Positions 8,486 to 17,178 of a DNA stretch of 64,000 nt are shown one piece after another (positions within the stretch are counted from its first letter, which is position 1; every line of letters begins with the position of its first letter). The stretch covers positions 124,001 through 188,000 of the forward strand of contig JBMNGL010000007.1 of assembly GCA_050949825.1 (NCBI GenBank). Reading direction: 5' to 3'. Position numbers and translations under genes: made by a program. This stretch comes from DTU019 sp050949825. GTDB taxonomy: Bacteria; Bacillota; Syntrophomonadia; Syntrophomonadales; Syntrophomonadaceae. The notes below the pieces were generated by a model. The model saw only the letters and a program-made list of their open reading frames with translations. It did no database searches and had not been told where the DNA came from.

Positions 8486-9316
8486 ATGCAAATAATATCC
8501 GGAGCGCAGATTGCGGCCGAAATCAAAGCACAATTATACCGAGAAAACCAGGCCCTTGGTCTTTGCCCCACCCTGGCCGTCATTCTGGTCGGAGCAGATC
8601 AGGACAGCCAGGTTTATGTTGAATTGAAGCAAAAGGCGGCCGCGAGCATAGGCGGTCACTGCCAGGTAATAGGTCTGGCTGCGGATATTTCTGTATCGGC
8701 CTTATTTGCAGAGATTAAACGCCTCAATGACGATGAGCAGGTTCATGGTATAATCCTGCAACTGCCGCTGCCGCCGGGCCTGCAAACCCGGCAGGATGAT
8801 TTCCTGGCCGCTATCAGGCCGGACAAGGATGTGGATGGCTTTAATCCTCTCAATCGGGGACTCTTAATCGGGGGACGCCCTTTATTTACAAGCTGCGCGG
8901 CTCTGGCCTGTCTGGAGGTTGTCAACCGCTATATTTCCGATTTGCCAGGCCGCCGGGCGGTCTTGATCGGAGACTCCTTTGACCTGGTCCTGCCTCTGGC
9001 CGCCATGCTGGTGGAACAGGGTTGTGAGGTGGAGATAAGGCCTGTTTGGACGGCCAATGGACCCATTAAAGCCGATGTCCTGGTAGCTGAGAAAGGCGGG
9101 CCGGATATGATTGGGGCTGCCGAGCTGACAGCAGGGATGCTGGTTATTGATGCCGGTTTTTACTGGGAAAAGAATGGGGTTAAAGGCAATGTCAATAAAG
9201 AGGAGGTTGCAAAGCTTATGGGGACCCTGCTGCCGGTACCGGGTGGAATGGGACCGGTACTCATTGCCAAGCTGATGCAGAACCTGTCCCGGGCTGCCCG
9301 GAGTGTAAAGGCATGA
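8486..9316 (+). CDS. folD: FolD-like methylenetetrahydrofolate dehydrogenase/cyclohydrolase, divergent
   Basis: A 276-residue FolD homologue in the usual nusB-folD-xseA order. Active-site and folate-binding features remain: tyrosine and lysine in YVELKQK, QLPLP, and PDKDVDGF. The PCTP motif is replaced (FTSCAALA), and the cofactor-binding loop normally like GRSxxVGxP reads GDSFDLVLP. PVPGGMGP near the end is kept. FolD interconverts methylene-, methenyl- and formyl-tetrahydrofolate in one-carbon metabolism. The altered loop suggests changed or lost NAD(P) use. AAGGAG precedes the ATG at 8486; xseA overlaps its end by 4 bases. Confidence 0.82.
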   Translation: MQIISGAQIAAEIKAQLYRENQALGLCPTLAVILVGADQDSQVYVELKQKAAASIGGHCQVIGLAADISVSALFAEIKRLNDDEQVHGIILQLPLPPGLQTRQDDFLAAIRPDKDVDGFNPLNRGLLIGGRPLFTSCAALACLEVVNRYISDLPGRRAVLIGDSFDLVLPLAAMLVEQGCEVEIRPVWTANGPIKADVLVAEKGGPDMIGAAELTAGMLVIDAGFYWEKNGVKGNVNKEEVAKLMGTLLPVPGGMGPVLIAKLMQNLSRAARSVKA

Positions 9317-10530
9317 GAGAATACTTGACCGTTACCGAATTGAATACCCATGTTGACCGGCTTATGCAGAACGATGTTATCCTTACTGATCTGTGGTTAA
9401 AAGGAGAGATATCGGGTTTTAAACATTATCGCCAGTCAGGGCATCTCTATTTTACCCTTAAGGATCAGACCAGTGCGGTAAGCTGTGTCATGTTCAAGAG
9501 TCAGGCCAGGCGGGCCAATATTACCCCGCAGGATGGCATGGAGGTGCTGGCGCGGGGCAGGGTGGCGGTATACGCCCCCCAGGGCAAGTACCAGCTTTAT
9601 GTCAATGAACTGCGCCCTTTTGGAATCGGGGCCTGGCAGTTGTATCTGGAACAGGTGCGGCAAAAATGCCAGGCCGCCGGCTATTTCGATATAGAGCGAA
9701 AAAGGCCTATTCCCAGCCAGGTCAACCGGGTGGGAATTGTTACTTCGCAAGATGGTGCCGCCCTGCAGGATATTCTCAAGGTCGTGCAGCAGCGTCACCG
9801 GCGCTGCCAGGTTGTTCTGGTGCACAGTGCGGTGCAGGGGAGCGAGGCGGCCCGCGAGTTGGCAGAGGGCATTCACCTGCTGAACCAGCATGGGGAGGTG
9901 GACGTTATCATCCTGGGGCGCGGTGGGGGTTCCTGGGAAGATCTGCTGCCTTTCAGCACGGAGACGGTGGTGGAGGCGGTGTTTCGCTCCGCTATTCCCG
10001 TTATCAGCGCAGTAGGCCATGAAGTTGATTATAGCCTGGCCGATTTGGCCGCTGATGTGCGGGCGGCCACACCTACACAGGCGGCGGTATTGGCAGTACC
10101 GGATATGAATCTTTTGGAGGCGGCACTGGGCAAGCATCGACAGCGCCTTGGGGCCGCCATGGGCCGCAAATTGAGCCGCCACATGGAAACCCTGGACCGG
10201 ATAATGCTGAAAAAGGTGTGGAAACAACCCGGGCTTATGGTAGAACTGAGAAAAGAGCGTCTGCAGCAGAATGTGAACAGGCTCCAGCAGGCTATGAGCA
10301 GCCTGGCCGACCGGCAATCAAACCGCCTGGCCCTGGCCGCCACCGCCCTGGATGGGGTCAGCCCTTTGAAGACCATGCAGCGCGGTTATGCATTGGTTAA
10401 GGCCGGGCCGCAGGTTATCAGCAGCGGGGAGCAGGTTGAAATTGGCGATGCGGTGCAGATATGTCTTCAGGATGCCAACCTGCAGGTCAAGGTAATAGAG
10501 AAGGAGGCTGTATCGCGGTGGAAGGTTTGA
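9313..10530 (+). CDS. xseA: Exodeoxyribonuclease VII large subunit
   Basis: A 405-residue XseA: an N-terminal OB-fold (residues about 5-100, LTVTELN start), a central catalytic domain with IPSQVNRVGIVTS and the LGRGGGSWEDLLPF motif, and a C-terminal coiled-coil region. With XseB it degrades single-stranded DNA from both ends. The start overlaps folD by 4 bases and the end overlaps xseB by 13, indicating translational coupling. Confidence 0.95.
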   Translation: MREYLTVTELNTHVDRLMQNDVILTDLWLKGEISGFKHYRQSGHLYFTLKDQTSAVSCVMFKSQARRANITPQDGMEVLARGRVAVYAPQGKYQLYVNELRPFGIGAWQLYLEQVRQKCQAAGYFDIERKRPIPSQVNRVGIVTSQDGAALQDILKVVQQRHRRCQVVLVHSAVQGSEAARELAEGIHLLNQHGEVDVIILGRGGGSWEDLLPFSTETVVEAVFRSAIPVISAVGHEVDYSLADLAADVRAATPTQAAVLAVPDMNLLEAALGKHRQRLGAAMGRKLSRHMETLDRIMLKKVWKQPGLMVELRKERLQQNVNRLQQAMSSLADRQSNRLALAATALDGVSPLKTMQRGYALVKAGPQVISSGEQVEIGDAVQICLQDANLQVKVIEKEAVSRWKV

Positions 10531-10736
10531 GCTTTGAAAAGGCATTACACCAGCTGGAAGAAATTGTGGAAGTGCTGGAAGGTGGAGAATTGGATTTAGA
10601 GGCCTCACTGAAGCTTTTTGAAGAAGGTATCGCCCTTTCTATTTTCTGTCAGCAGGAGTTGCAGAAGGCGGAAGGCCGCATACAGCAACTGGTCAAGAAA
10701 CTGGATGGCGGTTGGGAATTGATCGATATCGGGTAA
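10518..10736 (+). CDS. xseB: Exodeoxyribonuclease VII small subunit
   Basis: A 72-residue XseB with the family core SFEKALHQLEEIVEVLE and the helix ending near LFEEGIAL. It assembles in several copies on XseA. The GTG at 10518 is chosen because AAGGAGG lies about 10 bases upstream and the resulting length is normal; an upstream start at 10461 would add unrelated residues inside xseA. Confidence 0.93.
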   Translation: MEGLSFEKALHQLEEIVEVLEGGELDLEASLKLFEEGIALSIFCQQELQKAEGRIQQLVKKLDGGWELIDIG

Positions 10737-10770
10737 AGATATAGATCAATATTATGCAGGGGGATTAAAT

Positions 10771-11673
10771 ATGGCTTTTAATAAAACTGCTTTCTTGCAG
10801 CAATTACAAAATCGCAAACAACGCATCGACCAGGGTCTGGAAGGATTCCTGCCCGTAGACGGTTATCCGCCGGTTATTCATGAAGCCATGCATTATGCAG
10901 TCTCCAATGGCGGTAAACGCCTGCGTCCCATCATGGTGATTGAAGGCGCCAAATTAGGCGGGCAAACAGCGGAAAGGGTCATGCCCACCGCCTGTGCCAT
11001 GGAAATGATCCATTGTTATTCGCTGGTGCACGATGATCTGCCGGCCATGGATGATGATGATTTGCGCCGGGGCAAACCAACCTGTCATATTGTCTATGGG
11101 GAGGCTAATGCCATCTTGACCGGTGATGCCTTATTGAGCCGGGCCTTCGAATTAATGGCTGCCAATGCCGCGCTGCCGGGCATCACGGCTGAAGGGCTGC
11201 TGCGGGTGATTGCAGAAGTGGCCGCAGCCATCGGCAGTAAGGGTATGATCGGTGGCCAGGTTCTGGATCTGCAATGGGAAGGACAAGCGATAAAGCTTGA
11301 GGAACTGCAGTGTCTGCACCTGCTTAAAACCGGGGCCTTGTTTGGGGCGGCATTGCGGGCCGGGGCCTTGCTGGGCGGCCTGAAGGAAAAGCAACTTGAC
11401 GCGCTGAGCGATTATGCACGGCATTTTGGGCTGGCGTTCCAGATTACAGATGATATCCTGGATGTCTGCGGGGAGCAGGAAATCATTGGCAAACCGGTGG
11501 GAAGCGATCAAAAAAATGACAAAACCACTTATGTGAGTTTATTTGGGCTTGAAGGGGCCAAAGACCTGGCCCGGCAGAGTGTACGGCTTTGCATCGAAAG
11601 CCTGCAGGGGTTTGGCGCCGAGGCTGACTTCCTGAGTGATCTGGCTCGATTTACCCTGTATCGCGATAACTAG
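10771..11673 (+). CDS. ispA: Farnesyl/geranyl diphosphate synthase
   Basis: A 300-residue short-chain trans-prenyl diphosphate synthase. The first aspartate-rich motif is HDDLPAMDDDD near residue 90 and the second is DDILD near residue 227; GGKRLRP binds the diphosphate. It condenses isopentenyl diphosphate with allylic primers to give farnesyl or geranylgeranyl diphosphate. It ends the nusB-ispA run and is followed by the OLE RNA and then dxs, the first enzyme of the same isoprenoid pathway. Confidence 0.93.
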   Translation: MAFNKTAFLQQLQNRKQRIDQGLEGFLPVDGYPPVIHEAMHYAVSNGGKRLRPIMVIEGAKLGGQTAERVMPTACAMEMIHCYSLVHDDLPAMDDDDLRRGKPTCHIVYGEANAILTGDALLSRAFELMAANAALPGITAEGLLRVIAEVAAAIGSKGMIGGQVLDLQWEGQAIKLEELQCLHLLKTGALFGAALRAGALLGGLKEKQLDALSDYARHFGLAFQITDDILDVCGEQEIIGKPVGSDQKNDKTTYVSLFGLEGAKDLARQSVRLCIESLQGFGAEADFLSDLARFTLYRDN

Positions 11674-11829
11674 AAATAATTATGGCGTTTCCTGGATATT
11701 CAACCGCCCCAGGCGCATAAACGCGTGCGGCTTTTCAGCGTTGCCTTTAATCGGGGCCAGGCCTGAATGAGCAGATGCAGTCGGATTAACAGGCTTTTCA
11801 CACAACTGGAAGCAGGTTAATAGACATGA

Positions 11830-11835
11830 TATAAT
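11830..11835 (+). promoter_or_regulatory. -10 element of a likely OLE RNA promoter
   Basis: A perfect TATAAT at 11830-11835, about 15 bases before the 5' arm of the OLE closing helix. No convincing -35 box is seen; TGGAAG at 11807-11812 has the right 17-base spacing but matches poorly. Transcription would begin near 11842. The 150 bases between ispA and this point hold no other feature that I can name. Confidence 0.5.
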
Positions 11836-11841
11836 AAAGTA

Positions 11842-12424
11842 CTGAAAGGACTGGCAAAAGGTTGCAGTATTCTAGTCAACCCTATTTGTTTTAAAGACGG
11901 GGCTAAAAATCCGTTAAGGGCACATCGATGAAGCTTCTGGTATCGGCTTGTGACGCCCAGTCAGGGGTCGTTGCTGGGAGTTAAGGATGCCTGGGGAATC
12001 CGCAATGGCATGTGGGCTTTACCCACGCATCCGTGGAGGTTCACCATTGAAGTGGTGAGAAAACCTGCATTCTGGTAAAAAAGCTGGGTGCAGTGTAGCC
12101 TGCCTTGAGTGGGAGCGGCGAATGAGCTTATGTGGGCTGTGCATATCTTGGCCGAGATAGTACGGTTCGCTTTGAAACCGTTGCTGCAAAAGAGGCTAGA
12201 AACCGATGTGGGTTGTTGGGGAAAACTCCTAGACTGAGTGCTCGGTGCACAGTCTGTTGAGGATTAAAGTGCGTACTAAGTGGCAATCCAGTTCTGCCGA
12301 CGGTGACGCGGCAGAGCAGGCGTAAAGGGAAACCGCCCATATGGCAACAAGTGGGTGACCTGCTGGGAAAACCGTCTGGACCTAAGTCGCAGCGTTTACT
12401 CAACAGACAACCTTTTGCCAGAAC
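11842..12424 (+). ncRNA. ole: OLE (ornate, large, extremophilic) noncoding RNA
   Basis: About 580 bases without a credible gene, placed between ispA and an OapA-type gene that leads to dxs, the known setting of OLE RNA in Firmicutes. The ends pair: CTGGCAAAAGGTTG at 11851-11864 is the exact reverse complement of 12408-12421, a 14-base-pair helix closing the whole RNA. The length fits the roughly 600-base OLE class. OLE RNA forms a membrane-bound ribonucleoprotein with OapA and other proteins and is linked to stress and energy responses. Ends are estimated from the helix and the upstream TATAAT; class membership rests on context and size rather than on a covariance-model match. Confidence 0.85.
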
Positions 12425-12450
12425 CGTTATTTCTGGAGGAAAAATCAGCT

Positions 12451-13017
12451 TTGTCTGGTTACATACGAACAAGTCATCTGATATCAGCGCTACTTGTGGC
12501 CTTGTTTACCTTTGTGATCGCCTTGCTGGTCAGTATAGGTTCAGAGGGATTGGTCAAAGCGGTCAACAATGTACTGGTGGCGATTGGCCTGTTGCTCGTG
12601 ATTATCTTTATGGGCATCTTTTTTGATATTATAGGAACAGCTGCAACTGCTGCCGAATTGCCGCCTTTCAATGCCAGGGCGGCAAAAAAAGTATTTGGGG
12701 CCCGGCAGGCGGTGAAACTTATTCATAATGCCGGACTGGTGGCAAATTTTTGCAATGATGTTATCGGCGACATCGCCGGCACCTTGAGCGGAGCCATTGG
12801 GGCTGGGATTGTAATAAGCCTCGCGGTTCGTTTTCCTTTAGGGGATGTGATTCTGGCAGGAGCAGTGATGACCAGCTTGATAGCTTCCATAACGGTGGGG
12901 GGCAAAGCCCTGGGCAAGCACCTGGCGGTTAACTATGCCAATCAGATCATATTCCGAGTGGCCATTGTCATTGGCTGGTGGGAAGACCTCACGGGCATGG
13001 AATTATTTAAAAAATAG
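12451..13017 (+). CDS. oapA: OLE-associated membrane protein OapA
   Basis: A 188-residue integral membrane protein with about four hydrophobic helices: two near the N-terminus (ISALLVALFTFVIALLVSI; NVLVAIGLLLVIIFMGIFF) and two in the C-terminal half. Between them lies a conserved polar segment with AAELPPFNARAAKKVFGARQA. OapA binds OLE RNA and brings it to the membrane. The start is taken as TTG at 12451, 10 bases after GGAGGA; an in-frame ATG at 12355 would put 32 residues inside the RNA, including its closing helix. A small hairpin (CCAGAA/TTCTGG) abuts the ribosome-binding site and may affect translation. Confidence 0.85.
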   Translation: MSGYIRTSHLISALLVALFTFVIALLVSIGSEGLVKAVNNVLVAIGLLLVIIFMGIFFDIIGTAATAAELPPFNARAAKKVFGARQAVKLIHNAGLVANFCNDVIGDIAGTLSGAIGAGIVISLAVRFPLGDVILAGAVMTSLIASITVGGKALGKHLAVNYANQIIFRVAIVIGWWEDLTGMELFKK

Positions 13018-13028
13018 AAGGTGGATAT

Positions 13029-14942
13029 GTGTCTATACTTGCCAAGATAGATTCCCCCCAGGATTTGAAGCAACTGAACAAGGCGCAAATGACCCTGCTG
13101 GCTGAGGAAATCAGGGAATTATTGATACGCAGTGTTTCCGAATGCGGAGGGCACCTGGCCTCCAACCTGGGAGTGGTGGAATTAACCCTGGCCCTGCATT
13201 ATGTGTTTGACACCCGCACCGACCGTATCATCTGGGATGTAGGGCATCAGAGCTATGTGCATAAAATCCTTACCGGACGCCGCGAGCAGATGAAGACCCT
13301 GCGCCAGTTCGGGGGGATGAGCGGTTTCCCCAAAACCGCTGAATCCGGGCATGATCACTTTAATACCGGCCACAGCAGCACGTCCATATCGGTGGCGGTG
13401 GGGATGGCCCTGGCCCGGGATTTAATGGGGAGGAAGTTTTCTGTCCTGGCTGTCATAGGTGATGGCGCGCTGACCGGTGGTATGGCATTTGAAGCCCTCA
13501 ATCATGCCGGTCATCAGGGCTGCGATATAACCGTAATCTTAAATGACAATGAAATGTCTATTTCTAAAAATGTCGGGGCCATGTCCGGTTATTTAAATCG
13601 CCTGCGCACCGATCCTTCCTATTCACGCACCAAAGAAGAAATTGAAAACCGCTTAAATCGCATTCCCGGTATCGGCCCCAATATTGCCAGAGCCGCCGGG
13701 CGTATGAAGGATATTGTCAAGCACCTGGTGGTGCCGGGCATCCTTTTCGAAGAATTGGGTTTTACCTATGTGGGGCCGGTGAATGGCCATAACCTGGATG
13801 AATTGCTTTTAATGTTATCCAATGCCAAACAGATGAAAGGCCCGGTGTTGATTCATGTCATTACCCAGAAAGGGCGCGGCTACGAACCGGCCCGCCGCGA
13901 GCCGGATCTGTTTCACGGCATCGGCCCTTTCGATGTTCACACCGGTCATCCGGTGAAGAAATCCTTAAAGACCTATACCGAGATATTCGGCGAATATATG
14001 CTAAAACGGGCCGGGATCGATCCGCAGTTGGTTGCGATTACTGCCGCCATGACCAGCGGCACCGGTTTGACAGCCTTTGCAGCCAGCTATCCGGAACGAT
14101 TTTTCGATGTGGGCATCTGCGAACAACATGCTGTCACAATGGCGGCAGGCATGGCCAGCATGGGATTGAGACCGGTGGTGGCTATTTATTCTACCTTCCT
14201 GCAAAGGGCTTATGATCAAATAATTCATGATGTGGCTCTGCAAAATTTGCCGGTAATTTTTGCGGTGGACCGGGCCGGATTGGTCGGCGAAGACGGACCT
14301 ACCCATCACGGGGTATTTGATCTTGCTTACCTGAGGAATATACCCAACCTTACCGTTATGGCTCCTTCAGATAAAGAAGAATTGATAAATATGTTGGATA
14401 TCGCTTTTGGCCTGTCAGGCCCGGTGGCTATCCGCTATCCACGTGGGGTGGCGGAGAGTCATGGCCAGGAAGCGGAAACTGATTTGCTGCAAAAGGGCCG
14501 GGCCAGATTGATTTGCGAAGGTAAGGATGTAGTCATTATGGCTATCGGACGAGCGGTGAACATTGCTCGGGATGTGGTGCTGAAAATGAGTCAGCTAGGC
14601 ATATCGACCGCTCTTTTGGACGCCCGTTTTGCCAAACCGCTGGACGCTGCCAGCATCCTGCAGCGGGTTCAACCGGGAGCGCGAATCGTCACCATGGAGG
14701 AAAACTGCCTCTATGGTGGATTTGGCAGCGGGGTGGCGGATTTACTGACCGAGGCCGGCTTAAAGGCAGATTGTTTGAAGATCGGTATTCCCGATGAATT
14801 TGTGGAGCATGGCAAAACCGAATTACTGTTTGAGTGTTTGAGCATGGATGCCGATTCAATTGTGGAGAGCATTCTCAAGCGCTGGCCGCAGTTGCTTAAA
14901 CATGGCCATGTATTGGAGCTGCTTAAAATTGTCAAAGGTTAG
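13029..14942 (+). CDS. dxs: 1-deoxy-D-xylulose-5-phosphate synthase
   Basis: A 637-residue thiamine-diphosphate enzyme of normal Dxs length. Visible motifs are GHQSYVHKILTGR, the GDGALTGG cofactor site, and EDGPTHHG in the pyrimidine domain. It condenses pyruvate and glyceraldehyde 3-phosphate at the head of the non-mevalonate isoprenoid pathway, feeding IspA upstream. The start is a GTG at 13029 after AAGGTGG, 11 bases from the oapA stop. tlyA probably begins inside its last codons. Confidence 0.95.
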   Translation: MSILAKIDSPQDLKQLNKAQMTLLAEEIRELLIRSVSECGGHLASNLGVVELTLALHYVFDTRTDRIIWDVGHQSYVHKILTGRREQMKTLRQFGGMSGFPKTAESGHDHFNTGHSSTSISVAVGMALARDLMGRKFSVLAVIGDGALTGGMAFEALNHAGHQGCDITVILNDNEMSISKNVGAMSGYLNRLRTDPSYSRTKEEIENRLNRIPGIGPNIARAAGRMKDIVKHLVVPGILFEELGFTYVGPVNGHNLDELLLMLSNAKQMKGPVLIHVITQKGRGYEPARREPDLFHGIGPFDVHTGHPVKKSLKTYTEIFGEYMLKRAGIDPQLVAITAAMTSGTGLTAFAASYPERFFDVGICEQHAVTMAAGMASMGLRPVVAIYSTFLQRAYDQIIHDVALQNLPVIFAVDRAGLVGEDGPTHHGVFDLAYLRNIPNLTVMAPSDKEELINMLDIAFGLSGPVAIRYPRGVAESHGQEAETDLLQKGRARLICEGKDVVIMAIGRAVNIARDVVLKMSQLGISTALLDARFAKPLDAASILQRVQPGARIVTMEENCLYGGFGSGVADLLTEAGLKADCLKIGIPDEFVEHGKTELLFECLSMDADSIVESILKRWPQLLKHGHVLELLKIVKG

Positions 14943-15738
14943 GCTGGATGTGCTGGTTCATCAGCGGGCCCTGGCAGCCAGCCGGGAAAAGGCCCGGGTG
15001 ATGATTCAAGCCGGACTCATTATGGTTAATGGCCAGCGGATAGACAAACCCGGTTCCCTGGTAGCCGAGGAATCTGCAATTGAGATTCACGGCACGAAGC
15101 CGCCTTATGTCAGCCGCGGCGGCTTAAAGCTGGAAAAAGCCCTGCAGGATTTTGCCGTGGATTTAAGGGATAAAGTGCTGCTGGATGTGGGCGCTTCCAC
15201 CGGCGGCTATACCGACTGCGCCCTGCAAAATGGAGCGCAAAGGGTTTATGCGGTCGATGTTGGTTACGGGCAATTGGATTGGAGCTTGCGCAATGATCCC
15301 CGGGTCATTAATCTGGAGCGCACCAATATTCGCTATCTCAGCAAGAATGAATTGCCGGAAGCAGTGGATGTGGTGACCATTGATGTGTCATTTATCTCCA
15401 CCCGCCTGGTTTTTCCGGCCATTATCCCTTTCTTAAAAAGAGACGGACAGATCATTGCTTTGATTAAACCGCAGTTTGAGACAGGACGTGAAAAGGTTGG
15501 CAAAAAGGGCGTGGTGCGAGATGCAGCAGTTCATCTCGAGGTCCTGGGAAAGGTGCTCGAATTTGCGCAGTGGGAAGGCTTGCATTGCCATGGGCTCACC
15601 TTTTCCCCCCTCAAGGGTCCCCAGGGCAACATTGAGTTTTTTATGCTCTTGAAGCCCCTCCCGGATGAAGCAGACGTAGATTGGGAGTCTGTTGCCGTAG
15701 ATGTGGTGCAGCAGGCCCATCAGCAATTGGAGAAATAG
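14929..15738 (+). CDS. tlyA: TlyA-family rRNA 2'-O-methyltransferase (YqxC)
   Basis: A 269-residue protein with an N-terminal S4 RNA-binding domain (RLDVLVHQRALAASREKA) and an FtsJ-type methyltransferase domain (VLLDVGASTGGYTDC; VDVGYGQLDW). The family includes TlyA, which methylates ribosomal RNA, and Bacillus YqxC; it was formerly annotated as haemolysin. The TTG at 14929 gives the family's normal N-terminus and overlaps the dxs end by 14 bases; its ribosome-binding site (GGAG) is modest, so the exact start is uncertain. Confidence 0.88.
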   Translation: MSKVRLDVLVHQRALAASREKARVMIQAGLIMVNGQRIDKPGSLVAEESAIEIHGTKPPYVSRGGLKLEKALQDFAVDLRDKVLLDVGASTGGYTDCALQNGAQRVYAVDVGYGQLDWSLRNDPRVINLERTNIRYLSKNELPEAVDVVTIDVSFISTRLVFPAIIPFLKRDGQIIALIKPQFETGREKVGKKGVVRDAAVHLEVLGKVLEFAQWEGLHCHGLTFSPLKGPQGNIEFFMLLKPLPDEADVDWESVAVDVVQQAHQQLEK

Positions 15739-15741
15739 AAA

Positions 15742-16554
15742 ATGACGTATCTTTTGATATGCAACCATCGTAAAGCCCATACTGTAGCCATGGCCGACCA
15801 AGTAGCGCTCTGGCTTAAAGCCTTGGGGATTGATTACGATATAGATGATGGGTTGGGAGAGGCTGCAACCGGGGTGTATGACCTGATCATAGTCCTCGGT
15901 GGGGATGGCACCATGCTGAGGGCGGCCAGGCGCTATGGGCAGCACCAGATACCATTGCTGGGGGTTAACCTGGGTACAGTTGGTGCGATGAGCAACATAT
16001 CAGCTGATGAACTACAGGGCTTCCTGCCCGCTATTGGGACCGGCCAGTATAGCATCGATTATCGCCTCATGCTCACTGTCAGAGTATATGAAGAAGCAGA
16101 CCTGATCACCAGCTTGCATTGCCTCAATGAAGCCATGGTGAAAGCCGGCGGGTCGCGCATGATCCGCTTTACCACTCAAATCGACGACAACGAAGCCCAT
16201 CCCTATCAAGGGGACGGGATGATTGTGGCTACACCCACTGGTTCGAGCGCTTATTCGCTGTCTGCGGGTGGGCCTCTGCTGGACCCAGGCCTTAAGGCCC
16301 TGATGATTACTCCGCTGGCGCCCGCTATGATGTCCTGGAAGCCGCTGGTTTTAAGGCCTGATAGCAGGATAATATTGCGGCCGCTATTCTGTGAGCAGGC
16401 CATCTTATGTCTGGACGGGCAAATTTGTTTGCGCTTTGACGGCCAACGCCGGGTGGAAATTGCCGCTGCAGAACAGTTGCTGCCCTTGATCAAGCTCAAA
16501 CGAAAACCGTTTCTTAAGGCTATGAACAGTCGCCTGGTTACTTTTGAAGGTTGA
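15742..16554 (+). CDS. nadK: NAD kinase
   Basis: A 270-residue NAD kinase with the GGDGT motif near residue 53 and the conserved glycine-rich segment TPTGSSAYSLSAGGP. It phosphorylates NAD to NADP. It begins 3 bases after the tlyA stop and is followed by argR, the usual clostridial order. Relative to typical members, the N-terminal nucleotide-binding part is intact and no key residue is missing. Confidence 0.93.
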   Translation: MTYLLICNHRKAHTVAMADQVALWLKALGIDYDIDDGLGEAATGVYDLIIVLGGDGTMLRAARRYGQHQIPLLGVNLGTVGAMSNISADELQGFLPAIGTGQYSIDYRLMLTVRVYEEADLITSLHCLNEAMVKAGGSRMIRFTTQIDDNEAHPYQGDGMIVATPTGSSAYSLSAGGPLLDPGLKALMITPLAPAMMSWKPLVLRPDSRIILRPLFCEQAILCLDGQICLRFDGQRRVEIAAAEQLLPLIKLKRKPFLKAMNSRLVTFEG

Positions 16555-16696
16555 GTTTATGGGGCTAAAACCGAACCCAGTTACTTATCCTGCCGCAAAA
16601 GATATATTTTCAAGGCGAGAGGAGTCTTAAAGAGGGCGGCGCAATAGTTCCCCAGTGCAGGGCCTTATAAATAATCGTAAGAGATGGGAGGCAGAC

Positions 16697-17146
16697 ATGA
16701 AGGCACGAAGGCATTTCACAATTCTGGATATCGTTGCTGGACAGCGTGTGGGCACACAGGAAGAACTATGCAAACTTTTGCATCAACACGGTTACAACGT
16801 AACCCAGGCTACAGTATCTCGCGACATAAAGGAACTGCAGTTGGCCAAAACCGCTGATGGCAGCGGTTATCGCTACGCGCTGCCGGAATTGGGGCTGAAA
16901 AACCCTTTTGAACGTATGCAGCGGATTTTTAAGGAGACAGTCTTGAGCTGCGATCACAGCGAGAACATTATTGTGATCAAGACGGTCACGGCAGCTGCAC
17001 AATCAGTGGCTGCAGTCATTGATGCCTATGATAATCCTGACATCCTGGGTACGGTGGCCGGTGATGATACCATAATAGTTGTGATCAAGTCCAAAGCCGC
17101 AGTGTCCGCAGTTATGAGTGTGTTTACCGATTTGATCAATAGCTAG
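16697..17146 (+). CDS. argR: Arginine repressor ArgR
   Basis: A 149-residue ArgR/AhrC. The N-terminal winged helix contains TQEELCKLLHQHG and the recognition stretch TQATVSRDIKELQL; the C-terminal oligomerisation and arginine-binding domain contains GTVAGDDTI. It regulates arginine synthesis and breakdown. The ATG at 16697 follows GGGAGG; an upstream in-frame ATG at 16655 has no such signal. argR next to recN is standard in Firmicutes. Confidence 0.93.
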   Translation: MKARRHFTILDIVAGQRVGTQEELCKLLHQHGYNVTQATVSRDIKELQLAKTADGSGYRYALPELGLKNPFERMQRIFKETVLSCDHSENIIVIKTVTAAAQSVAAVIDAYDNPDILGTVAGDDTIIVVIKSKAAVSAVMSVFTDLINS

Positions 17147-17178
17147 TTTAAGAATGCTGCCACGATAAAGGTGATATT

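Noticed and set aside
9436..10317. 293-codon open frame on the - strand
   Set aside because: Antisense to xseA with low-complexity His/Pro-rich translation; a shadow of the real gene.
12303..12626. 107-codon frame overlapping the OLE RNA 3' part and oapA
   Set aside because: Out of phase with oapA and running through the closing helix of the RNA; no protein features.
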